Origin: an uncultured Acetatifactor sp.
GTDB lineage: Bacteria; Bacillota; Clostridia; Lachnospirales; Lachnospiraceae
Length of the DNA: 7,159 bases
Assembly (NCBI GenBank): GCA_910585615.1
Contig: CAJUFO010000127.1
Span: 1-7,159 of the forward strand
Direction: 5' to 3'
The position numbers were made by a program, and so were the translations under genes. Under the pieces are notes generated by a model. That model had not been told where the DNA came from, searched no databases, and worked only from the letters and a program-made list of their open reading frames with translations. Shown one piece after another: positions 1 to 6,102 of this stretch. Within the stretch, counting starts at the first letter, position 1, and every line of letters begins with the position of its first letter.

Positions 1-2
1 AA

Positions 3-80
3 TGTAATCATGCGATTGAACCAGTCAGCGTTATGCAGTCTGGTTTCACGGCAAGTGAAATCGTTAAGCAGTATTAATAA
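3..80 (+). CDS. Possible C-terminal tail of an unidentified plus-strand gene
   Basis: From base 3 a frame is open to a tandem TAA TAA at 75-80. It encodes 24 residues (beginning CNHAIEPVSV, ending SEIVKQY) and runs in from outside the window. A second open frame from base 1 ends in TGA at 154-156 inside the hairpin arm and loop, giving 51 residues (ending KAAEGPVF). I favour the first because its codons are ordinary, it ends in doubled stops and it leaves room before the hairpin. Neither peptide was recognised. The segment is clearly more AT-rich than the genes to its right. It could also be non-coding. Confidence 0.3.
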
Positions 81-137
81 TGAATTCTTACAGGAATTAG
101 AAAATACATTCCATATTACAGCAGGTATAAAGGCAGC

Positions 138-167
138 AGAAGGCCCTGTCTTTTGACAGGGCCTTCT
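138..167. terminator. Hairpin between convergent transcription units
   Basis: AGAAGGCCCTGTC (138-150) and GACAGGGCCTTCT (155-167) form a perfect 13-bp stem with a four-base loop. It lies 24 bases past the stop codon of the 92-residue gene and after the possible plus-strand gene tail. No clean T run follows on either strand (minus: GCTGCCTTTATA; plus: CAAAATAACG). It could serve as a bidirectional, imperfect terminator. The position and perfect stem support that role. Confidence 0.65.
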
Positions 168-190
168 CAAAATAACGGAATGGCAGATGA

Positions 191-469
191 TTATTTTTCC
201 GTCAAAAACTTGACGCACGTCCACTCCCCCAGCCCGCTGCGGATCCGGACATAATACGTCCTGTCCCGGTTCAGGGGCGCGCTGTCGAATTCCAGACAAC
301 GCTTTTCGGTGTCCCGAAGGAGCAGGAGGCGGCAGAATGCCGGATCCGACGCCACCTGCACGGTGAACTGGTCACATGCCTCATTGGCACGCCAGGCGAA
401 CACGGGCCGCAGACAGGGCGCCCTTCCGTCCACGCCAGCGTTCCTTATCTTCAGCTCAAACACATCCAT
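191..469 (-). CDS. Small stand-alone Ig/fibronectin-III-like domain protein, function unknown
   Basis: A 92-residue frame with no signal peptide or membrane segment. The pattern PVFAW at 22-26, FTVQVASDPAF at 35-45, then APLNRDRTYYVRIRSGLGEW at 64-83 and a final KF, resembles an Ig/FN3-like beta sandwich. It is closest in style to the N-terminal domain of alpha-L-rhamnosidases (P-x-F-x-W, VASD, YYxRV, G-x-W). Such domains are normally fused to a larger catalytic protein. The gene starts 18 bases after the GH43 stop codon behind a purine-rich GGAGGAAAGGG site, so it is likely translated from the same message. It ends in TAA with no catalytic part. It may be a true accessory protein of the sugar operon, or the surviving front end of a lost rhamnosidase-type gene. 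The product name rests on pattern only. Confidence 0.6.
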   Translation of the reverse strand: MDVFELKIRNAGVDGRAPCLRPVFAWRANEACDQFTVQVASDPAFCRLLLLRDTEKRCLEFDSAPLNRDRTYYVRIRSGLGEWTCVKFLTEK

Positions 470-487
470 CTCACCCTTTCCTCCCCT

Positions 488-1891
488 CTACGAAAACTCC
501 AGCCAGTCCAGGTCGCAGAGCCACTCCCTGTCGAAGCGCTCCGAGCAGACCTTCAGGCACAGCTCATGCACCCCGGCCACGGCCTCCACCGGACAGGCAA
601 AGGTATGCCAGTTCCAGGGGCCGAAGCCCCCCGTGTCGCCGATTCGGCATCTGCCGATGCAGGGCCCCTCCTCCCCGTCGATGTGGATCTCCAGGATGCA
701 GCCGGCCCTGTAGCTGGCCGCGCTGCAGGCGAATCTATGCTTCCCCTCCCCGAAGTCCAGGTACCTGTAATAGATGCGGTCCCCGTGGGTCAGCCGGGTC
801 AGGTATTCCCTGTGGACGCCCTTTTCCACATAGTGGGCGGCCCGCACCCCGGTATCCTTGCTGTTGCGCAGGGCCGCGTCCCTGGCCGTCCGCCGCCATC
901 CGGCCACGGGCTCCTTCCAGTAGAAGCATGCCACCTCCCGCTCCAGCTCTGCCCCACTCCCATGCCAGGCCGCCCATTTGAAATGGCAGGCCCTGTAGGC
1001 CTCCAGTCTGCGGCAGGCGTCGATGGGTCCCTCCACCCCCTGAGTGGTCATCACCACTTCAGCAATATCCCCGTTCCCGTCAAAGGCCACCGGCTCCATG
1101 CAGGCCTTCCGGCCCCCCATCTCCAGGGCGAAGCAGGCCTTGTGGTAGAGGATGTACCACTGGTCATGGAAGCAGACCAGAGAGCCGTGGTTGTTCCAGT
1201 TGGCCAGGTCGCAGCCCGCGTTGTCGATGATCACGCCCCTCTTCTCGAAAGGGCCCAGGGGCGACCTGCTCACCGCGTAGCTCAGGCAGGTGGCGGCCCC
1301 CCTGTCCGTGTCGCAGTAAATCAGGTAATAGATGTCCCCCCGTTTGCGCAGGGAGCTGCCCTCGTGGAATCCGTGCTCCTCCTCCGTCAGCAGCCTGGTG
1401 CGGATCGTATCCGGCTCCAGCTCCCGCATATTGTCCTTCAGTCTGCAGCCCTTCAGGTAGAACTGGCCCCAGTACAGATAGGCGCTGCCGTCGTCGTCCA
1501 CAAAGACAGCCGGGTCGCCGCAGGAGGGGAATTCCGTCCCCTGGATGGGCACCGCGTCCAGGAAGGGCCCCTCCGGGCGGTCCGAGAAGGCCACGCACTG
1601 CTTCCCCGCCGCCGTGAAGTAGTAGTAATACCTGCCGTCCTTCTCGATGCAGTCGCTGGCGGGCAGGGACATGACCTCCTCGAAATCAACGGCTGCCCGG
1701 GCGTCGAAGCCCGGGATATGCTCCTCCCAGTCCCTCAGGTTCCGGGTGGACCAGACATGCTGCACCGGCCTGTCCCCGGGACAGCCCACCAGCTCATTGG
1801 TGGCATATAGATATAAAGTGTCCGGATCGGATTTCCACACATGGGGCTCCCCGTCCGGCGCCGCGTAGTGCAGCGGTAATATTGGATTCAT
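488..1891 (-). CDS. Glycoside hydrolase family 43 enzyme with C-terminal CBM6-like domain, cytoplasmic
   Basis: A 467-residue enzyme without a signal peptide, expected to cut arabinofuranosyl or xylosyl residues from imported oligosaccharides inside the cell. Seen: an N-terminal five-bladed-propeller-type region (about residues 1-300) with the three expected acidic residues. D13 in PDGEPHVW is the likely general base, D126 in GDPAVFVDDDG the pKa modulator and E177 in FHEGSS the likely general acid. H235 in WNNHGS sits where the family's conserved His is found. Residues about 335-466 look like a CBM6 domain: LDFGEGKHRF, EIHIDGEEGPCIGRC, a DTGGFGPWNWH stretch and a closing DLDWLEFS. Many Cys residues also fit a cytoplasmic protein. 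The ATG at 1891 is fixed by an in-frame TGA just upstream; AGGAG lies 11 bases away with a nearer AAAGAGA. It is the last enzyme gene of the operon. Arabinofuranosidase, xylosidase or another GH43 specificity cannot be told apart here. Confidence 0.92.
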   Translation of the reverse strand: MNPILPLHYAAPDGEPHVWKSDPDTLYLYATNELVGCPGDRPVQHVWSTRNLRDWEEHIPGFDARAAVDFEEVMSLPASDCIEKDGRYYYYFTAAGKQCVAFSDRPEGPFLDAVPIQGTEFPSCGDPAVFVDDDGSAYLYWGQFYLKGCRLKDNMRELEPDTIRTRLLTEEEHGFHEGSSLRKRGDIYYLIYCDTDRGAATCLSYAVSRSPLGPFEKRGVIIDNAGCDLANWNNHGSLVCFHDQWYILYHKACFALEMGGRKACMEPVAFDGNGDIAEVVMTTQGVEGPIDACRRLEAYRACHFKWAAWHGSGAELEREVACFYWKEPVAGWRRTARDAALRNSKDTGVRAAHYVEKGVHREYLTRLTHGDRIYYRYLDFGEGKHRFACSAASYRAGCILEIHIDGEEGPCIGRCRIGDTGGFGPWNWHTFACPVEAVAGVHELCLKVCSERFDREWLCDLDWLEFS

Positions 1892-1993
1892 TCTCTTTCA
1901 TTCTCCTGCTTCTTCTATTTGTGGCTGTGTCCGCCCGGCTTCCTCCGTCATCCCCGGCCTCCCCGGCAGTGTACAGACGCCCCTTCACAGGCG
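1892..1993 (-). other. Gap between the second permease and GH43 with small repeats
   Basis: A 102-base gap without a gene. It carries a 6-bp inverted repeat, GACGCC/GGCGTC (1976-1995), overlapping the permease stop codon, and a direct repeat CCCCGGC (1952-1958 and 1961-1967). No T run is present, so read-through into GH43 is expected. No promoter was recognised. Confidence 0.35.
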
Positions 1994-2935
1994 TCATCCC
2001 TTCACGGATCCCACCATGACCCCCTTCACGAAATATTTCTGGATGAAGGGATAGATGCACAGCACGGGCACGGTGGACACGATGATCACGCTGTATTTCA
2101 GGGTCTGGGCCAGGTGGGTCTTCAGCTCCACGGTGGCGGTGTCCATCCCCGACAGGTTGTTCAGCGTCATCTTGGTGGACATGAGCATGTCCCGCAGGAA
2201 GGACTGCAGGGGCATCAGGTCTTCCTTGTACAGGTAGATCAATGCCGTGTAGAAGTCGTTCCAGTGCCCCACCGCGTAGTACAGCCCGATGACGGCCATG
2301 ATGGGCTTGGACAGGGGCAGCACCACCCGCATCAGGTACTGGAAGGAATTCGCCCCGTCCAGGGTAGCCGCCTCCTGCAGGGAGGCCGGAATGCTGTTCA
2401 TGAAATAGGTCCGGGTGATGATGATATTGTAGATGGACACCGCCCCCGGTATGATCATGGCCCAGCGGGTGTCCACCAGCCCCAGGCCGCTCACCACCAG
2501 GTAGGTGGGGATCAGCCCGCCGCCGAAGTACATGGTCAGCATGAACAGGAACATGAAGAAATGCCTGGGCATGAAGTCCTTCCGGGACAGCGGATAGGCG
2601 CCGCATACCGTCATCACCAGGTTCACCAAAGTGCCCACCACCGTATAGAACAGGGTATTGCCATACCCCACCCAGATGCGCTTGTATTCCAGCAGCGTCT
2701 CATAGGAAATCAGCGTGAAGCCCTTGGGCCACAGCACCACGTTCCCCATCCAGACCTCATTGGGATCGCTGAAGGAAGCGATCACCACGAACCACAGGGG
2801 CCACACGAAGACCACCAGCAGCACCAGCATGACAAAGAGGTTCACGATGTCGAATATCCTGTCCGAGTGAGAGCGGCTGATATGGTTCCGGTTCCTCCCG
2901 GAAGCCTGCCCGTTTCCTGATTTTAATCGTCTCAT
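1994..2935 (-). CDS. YtcP/LplC-type sugar ABC transporter permease (second membrane subunit)
   Basis: A 313-residue membrane protein, partner of the LplB-type permease in the channel. Seen: a long basic N-terminal tail (residues 1-26, rich in Arg, Ser and Asn) and about six hydrophobic segments (near 28-54, 90-115, 125-150, 156-180, 211-235 and 280-300). The EAA loop is at E188-A-A with D193-G194 and LP at 206-207. The C-terminal end, YFVKGVMVGSVKG, is highly typical of YtcP/LplC proteins. The start at 2935 has a strong AAGGGGGG ribosome binding site six bases upstream that overlaps the preceding TAA. No ATP-binding subunit follows; the family normally uses a shared MsmX-type ATPase encoded elsewhere. 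Confidence 0.94.
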   Translation of the reverse strand: MRRLKSGNGQASGRNRNHISRSHSDRIFDIVNLFVMLVLLVVFVWPLWFVVIASFSDPNEVWMGNVVLWPKGFTLISYETLLEYKRIWVGYGNTLFYTVVGTLVNLVMTVCGAYPLSRKDFMPRHFFMFLFMLTMYFGGGLIPTYLVVSGLGLVDTRWAMIIPGAVSIYNIIITRTYFMNSIPASLQEAATLDGANSFQYLMRVVLPLSKPIMAVIGLYYAVGHWNDFYTALIYLYKEDLMPLQSFLRDMLMSTKMTLNNLSGMDTATVELKTHLAQTLKYSVIIVSTVPVLCIYPFIQKYFVKGVMVGSVKG

Positions 2936-2947
2936 ATGTATCCCCCC

Positions 2948-3883
2948 TTAGAACAGGCTCTCGCCTGCGAACCGCTTGCTCAGCTGGTTGGCCGCCACCA
3001 CCAGGGCAAGGTTGATCAGCGAGTTGAACAGGCCCACCGCCGTGGAATAGCCGTAGTCGCTGTTGATCAGGCCCACCTCGTAGACATAGGTGGAGATCAC
3101 CGATGCCGCGCTCTTGTTCAGGGTATTCTGTAGCAGGTACACCTTCTCGAAGCCCACGTTCATCAGGGAGCCCATCTGCAGGATTAGCAGCATCAGTATG
3201 GTGGGCTTGATGGAGGGCAGGTCTACGTGGAGCATCCGCTGAATCTTGGTGGCTCCGTCCACGATGGCCGCCTCGTGCATCTCATAGTCCACCCCGGCCA
3301 GGGCGGAGATATAGATGATGGAGCTCCAGCCCATGCCCTGCCAGACCCCTGTCCACACGTAGATGGACTTGAACCACTCCGGCTTCGCCAGGAAATTCAC
3401 CGATTCCATGCCGAGGTACCCACGGAGCACATTCAGGATGCCCGTATCAGGGGTCATGAAGATGGTGATCATGCCGCAGATGACCACGGTGGAGATGAAG
3501 TAGGGCGCGTAGGACACCATCTGCACGATCTTCTTCAGCTTATGGTGGGTGAGGTAATTGAGCATCAGGGCGAAGACGATAGGGATGGGGAAGCCTATGA
3601 TCAGGCTGTATACGCTGATCCCCACGGTGTTGCCGATGAGCTGCCTGAAATTGTAGGCGCTGAAGAACCGCTGAAAATGGTCCAGGCCCACCCAGGGGCT
3701 GCCCAGGATGCCCAGCTTCACCTTATAGTTCTTGAAGGCCAGCAGGATGCCGTACATGGGCGTATAGGCGAATACGATGTAATACACCGCCACCGGCGCG
3801 ATCATGACATACAGGATCCAGTTCTTCTTCATGTTCTTCCACAGCCGGATCCCCAGGGATTCTTTCTTTTTCTGTATTTCCAT
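2948..3883 (-). CDS. LplB-type sugar ABC transporter permease (first membrane subunit)
   Basis: A 311-residue integral membrane protein forming half of the transport channel for the sugar bound by the upstream lipoprotein. Seen: a short basic N-terminus, then about six hydrophobic segments (roughly residues 21-45, 85-110, 120-144, 174-196, 227-248 and 280-300). The conserved cytoplasmic EAA loop begins at E204-A-A with D209-G210 and ends with LP at 222-223; this loop docks the ABC ATPase. The length matches the MalF-like LplB family. The start at 3883 is the first in-frame ATG after two in-frame TGA codons. Its ribosome binding site AAGGAG is 12 bases away, longer than usual, and an out-of-frame ATG (3893) lies between. 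The gene is separated from the lipoprotein gene by 156 bases with GC-rich stem-loops. Its stop codon overlaps the ribosome binding site of the next permease, so the two permeases are probably translated together. Confidence 0.94.
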   Translation of the reverse strand: MEIQKKKESLGIRLWKNMKKNWILYVMIAPVAVYYIVFAYTPMYGILLAFKNYKVKLGILGSPWVGLDHFQRFFSAYNFRQLIGNTVGISVYSLIIGFPIPIVFALMLNYLTHHKLKKIVQMVSYAPYFISTVVICGMITIFMTPDTGILNVLRGYLGMESVNFLAKPEWFKSIYVWTGVWQGMGWSSIIYISALAGVDYEMHEAAIVDGATKIQRMLHVDLPSIKPTILMLLILQMGSLMNVGFEKVYLLQNTLNKSAASVISTYVYEVGLINSDYGYSTAVGLFNSLINLALVVAANQLSKRFAGESLF

Positions 3884-3935
3884 GGATTCTCATCACTCCT
3901 TCTTTCACAAAACATCCCCCGGACGCCGCCCCCGA

Positions 3936-3962
3936 CCCTCCCGCTCCCGGCGGGCCGGAGGG
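3936..3962 (-). other. Second GC-rich inverted repeat in the same gap
   Basis: CCCTCC (3936-3941) pairs with GGAGGG (3957-3962). An overlapping alternative pairs CTCCCGG (3944-3950) with CCGGAG (3955-3960) with one bulge. No T run follows, so it is not a standard terminator. It could add to mRNA stability at the 3' end of the lipoprotein message, or be a by-product of high GC content. Confidence 0.3.
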
Positions 3963-3983
3963 AGATGCGCCGATGCAGGGAAA

Positions 3984-4021
3984 ACGGCGGGGATATGATA
4001 TCGCTACCAATCCTCCGCCGT
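3984..4021 (-). terminator. Possible leaky terminator or mRNA-end hairpin between lipoprotein and permease genes
   Basis: On the minus strand, ACGGCGG then one unpaired A then GGAT (4021-4010) pairs with ATCC-CCGCCGT (3994-3984), giving 11 bp with one bulge. The 15-base loop is large, and TTTT follows (3984-3981). It starts about 18 bases after the lipoprotein stop codon, where partial terminators or RNA-stabilising hairpins occur in sugar operons that make more binding protein than permease. The short T run suggests partial rather than complete termination. Confidence 0.5.
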
Positions 4022-4039
4022 CAGGTCGCCGGAAAAATC

Positions 4040-5695
4040 CTAATCCGCTATGGCCGCATCATATACCTCCTGGTAGATTTCGAACATACGTTCCATCCCC
4101 ATGGCCTTCAATGTCTCGATATACTCATCCCAGCTATCGTCAAGCGTGGTCTCCCCTGTGGCCACCTTCGCCATGTACTCCGTGATGTAGTTATCGATGT
4201 CCGTCTTGATCACGGAAAGCTCCGCATTCTGCTCCTCCGTGAAGACCAGGTTCGGCAGGGGCACCACGCCGTGCTCCATCAGCTTCATCCTCTGGCCGTT
4301 CAGATATACCTCATCGGGGTCGATATCCGAAGACATTTCCGTCATCCACACTTCAGGCTGCACGGAAGGATGGTTCTGGGCACCCTGCATGGTAGAGCTG
4401 GCCCGTACCGTGCTGATGTCATCGCCATGGCCTTTGCCTGTAATCCATTCCCACTCGCCCTGGTCATTATACTGATAGGTCTCGCCCTCCACGCCCATCC
4501 AGGCCAGCCTGCCGCCCTCCTCCGTGTACAGGGTGTCGGCCCATGCTATCACCACCTCCGGATGCTCGCAGGCATCGGTGATGGCCAGCGTGTTCGCTAT
4601 GATGCCGGATGACAGCTGCAGACAGTCATCCCAGGGCGTCAGCGCGATGTAATCCTCGTCATGGTCACGTCCCACTGTGAGGAATGCGCCCGCGTCAAAG
4701 AAGGAGCCCATCACGTCCCCGGACTGTCCGGTAGGAGCCTGCTGCTCGAGGGGCTGGGTGAAGGAATTGGGATCCATCAGCCCGTCCTGGTACAGTCTGG
4801 TGACGAAAGCCAGGAACTCCCTGTATTCCTCCGTGGCCGGCACATAGGCCAGCTTCCCGTCGATGATTCCCAGCTTCTCCCATGCGGAATAGGGGAAATC
4901 CTGGTACTGCATCAGCATCAGCGGATTGCAGTAGGTGTTGCAGAACAGGGGAATCTCGTCATTGGGGTCGCCGTTCCCGTTTGCGTCCTGCTCCTTGAAG
5001 GCCTTCAGCACATCGTAGAGCTCCTCGAAGCTGGTGGGCTCCTCCAATCCCAGATTGTCCATCCACCTTTTGTTGATCCAATAGGCCGGATTGGCAACGC
5101 CCTTCAGGTCAATCTCCGGTATGGAGTACACATGGCCGTCAGCCGCGGTGATGTACTGCCAGCCGTCCCGCTCGTCCAGCAGCGCCGTCAGGTTGGGGGC
5201 ATACTGCCTGATCAGGTCCTCCAGGGGAATCATGACGCCCTGAAGGCCATATTTTGCGGCATCCACATTGCTCTTATAGAAAATGTCCGGATAATCGCCG
5301 CTGTTGAGCACCAGGTTCCTCTTCTCGTCCAAATCTGCGCCCAGCACGTTGGTGAACTCTATATTGATGTTGGCGTCCGCCAGGGACTTCTGCACGGCGA
5401 TGTTGTCCGTCAGAGTGTAATCGCCGTTCATGCCTGCGAAGGCGGTGAAGGTCATGGTCTCCGCCAGCGGGAAGGTCACCGTGCCGGATGCGGCTTCCCC
5501 CTCTGCCCCCCCGGACTCGTCCTCTGCATTTCCTTCCTCCGGGCTCTCCTCCTTTGCGGCGGACGGACTTTCTTCTGTGGAAGGCGTGTCGCTTCCCGCA
5601 CCGCTTCCCTGGGAATCCTTGCCGCCGCAGCCTGTCAGCGCGGAGAGCGACAGGGCTGTCGTCATCGTCAGCGCAATTACTTTCTTGAACTTCAT
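4040..5695 (-). CDS. Extracellular solute-binding lipoprotein of a CUT1-type sugar ABC transporter
   Basis: A 551-residue lipoprotein that should capture an oligosaccharide at the outer face of the membrane and deliver it to the two permeases encoded next. Seen: a positively charged start (MKFKK), a hydrophobic stretch and a lipobox LTGC with the lipidated Cys at residue 23. A flexible Ser/Gly/Glu-rich linker follows to about residue 70, then the binding domain. The mature part has typical family features: LNSGDYPDIFY near 130-140, YWINKRWMDNLGL near 205-216, and an Asp/Asn-rich loop at 237-247 (D-A-N-G-N-G-D-P-N-D-E) resembling an EF-hand-type calcium site. Length and order agree with LipO/YtcQ-type proteins (SBP_bac_1 group). 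The start is secure: AGGAGG lies five bases upstream. It is the first gene of the operon. The substrate cannot be read from sequence, but the GH43 gene suggests an arabinose- or xylose-containing oligosaccharide. Confidence 0.93.
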   Translation of the reverse strand: MKFKKVIALTMTTALSLSALTGCGGKDSQGSGAGSDTPSTEESPSAAKEESPEEGNAEDESGGAEGEAASGTVTFPLAETMTFTAFAGMNGDYTLTDNIAVQKSLADANINIEFTNVLGADLDEKRNLVLNSGDYPDIFYKSNVDAAKYGLQGVMIPLEDLIRQYAPNLTALLDERDGWQYITAADGHVYSIPEIDLKGVANPAYWINKRWMDNLGLEEPTSFEELYDVLKAFKEQDANGNGDPNDEIPLFCNTYCNPLMLMQYQDFPYSAWEKLGIIDGKLAYVPATEEYREFLAFVTRLYQDGLMDPNSFTQPLEQQAPTGQSGDVMGSFFDAGAFLTVGRDHDEDYIALTPWDDCLQLSSGIIANTLAITDACEHPEVVIAWADTLYTEEGGRLAWMGVEGETYQYNDQGEWEWITGKGHGDDISTVRASSTMQGAQNHPSVQPEVWMTEMSSDIDPDEVYLNGQRMKLMEHGVVPLPNLVFTEEQNAELSVIKTDIDNYITEYMAKVATGETTLDDSWDEYIETLKAMGMERMFEIYQEVYDAAIAD

Positions 5696-5826
5696 AACTT
5701 CCTCCTTACTTCTGTGTTGCTTTCACAGTGGGTTGCTTTGCCTTGTGGCTTCATTTGATTCCGTGCCCTTATCTGCGTCCAGCAGGGCAGTTCCACTCAA
5801 TCAGCGCTTGTCTTGTGCGAATCTGT
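5696..5826 (-). promoter_or_regulatory. 5' leader with small hairpins and a repeated AAAGCAAC
   Basis: Predicted untranslated leader of the lipoprotein mRNA. It holds a nested hairpin at 5764-5789 (outer arms TGCCCT/AGGGCA, inner CTG/CAG around a four-base loop). It also has two copies of AAAGCAAC on the minus strand at 5739-5732 and 5723-5716, 16 bases apart. The second copy sits in the loop of a 5-bp stem, CTGTG (5712-5716) with CACAG (5724-5728). The ribosome binding site AGGAGG at 5706-5701 is five bases before the ATG and is not covered by these stems. No known riboswitch class was recognised. Confidence 0.45.
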
Positions 5827-5830
5827 CTAT

Positions 5831-5859
5831 ATTATATATTCTGCACATTTTTCCGGCAA
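5831..5859 (-). promoter_or_regulatory. Sigma-A-type promoter of the sugar-uptake operon
   Basis: On the minus strand, TTGCCG (5859-5854) and a perfect TATAAT (5836-5831) are separated by 17 bases. The -35 box matches 4 of 6 consensus positions. Transcription would start near 5824-5826, leaving a leader of about 130 bases before the lipoprotein gene. The surroundings of the -10 box are very AT-rich, unlike the flanking DNA. A 5-bp inverted repeat, CGGCA (5854-5858) and TGCCG (5875-5879), overlaps the -35 box and could be chance or an operator. Confidence 0.72.
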
Positions 5860-6050
5860 GAAACACTTCTCCAATGCCGCAGATTGAACAAATGGGCTGC
5901 CGGACGCGTGGCCTGTTTGTGGCGCGGCACCGCAGAATCCCGGAAAAAGAGGGGAGGAGGGCTGCGCAAGATACATTATTTCAGTTTATGGCACATCTCT
6001 TCAATGGCCGGTTCCGGCTGGTTTTTCCTTCCGCGGAGGGTCCTGGCACC
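5860..6050. other. Intergenic stretch without a convincing gene
   Basis: About 190 bases between the ATPase terminator and the promoter of the sugar operon, within a gene-free gap of 407 bases (5696-6102). The open frames crossing it on the plus strand run through the terminator and lack ribosome binding sites. It contains a compact palindrome, GCCGG-TT-CCGGC, at 6007-6018 followed by five T on the plus strand. The loop is too short for a normal terminator and nothing upstream on that strand would need one. An operator for the downstream operon is possible, but no known binding-site consensus is visible. Confidence 0.5.
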
Positions 6051-6082
6051 AAAAAAGGCTGCAGCCCCTACAGGCTACAACC
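6051..6082 (-). terminator. Intrinsic terminator after the ATPase gene
   Basis: Read on the minus strand, GGTTGTAGCC (6082-6073), a six-base loop and GGCTGCAGCC (6066-6057) form a 10-bp stem with two G-U pairs. A run of six T follows at once (6056-6051). The stem begins about 20 bases after the ATPase stop codon. This is a textbook rho-independent terminator and separates the ATPase gene from the sugar operon. Confidence 0.88.
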
Positions 6083-6102
6083 TCTGCATCATCTGTAAAA
6101 AT

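Noticed and set aside
566..1810. Long plus-strand open frame (414 codons) antisense to GH43
   Set aside because: The GH43 frame has conserved catalytic motifs and a CBM6-like domain; the antisense frame is Pro/Gly/Val-rich with no motif and is a by-product of GC-rich codon use.
1794..2606. Minus-strand frame overlapping the permease end and the GH43 start, including an ATG 1 base after AGGAGA
   Set aside because: It is shifted relative to two strongly supported genes, and the internal ATG is too close to the ribosome binding site to be a good start.
1919..2920. Plus-strand open frame (333 codons) antisense to the second permease
   Set aside because: Dominated by His, Gln and Asp/Glu repeats typical of the reverse of membrane-protein codons; no plausible start site.
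3227..4612. Long plus-strand open frame (461 codons) antisense to the first permease and lipoprotein genes
   Set aside because: It runs opposite to two clear genes and across their gap, its translation is unusually rich in His, Gln, Gly and Pro as expected for antisense of coding DNA, and no domain is recognisable.
5700..5860. Catabolite-repression (cre) site near the promoter
   Set aside because: I looked for the usual TG-N-AANCGNTN-CA pattern; the nearest partial match lacks the central CG.
6007..6026. GC palindrome followed by five T, resembling a plus-strand terminator
   Set aside because: The loop would be only two bases and no plus-strand gene lies upstream that would need it.
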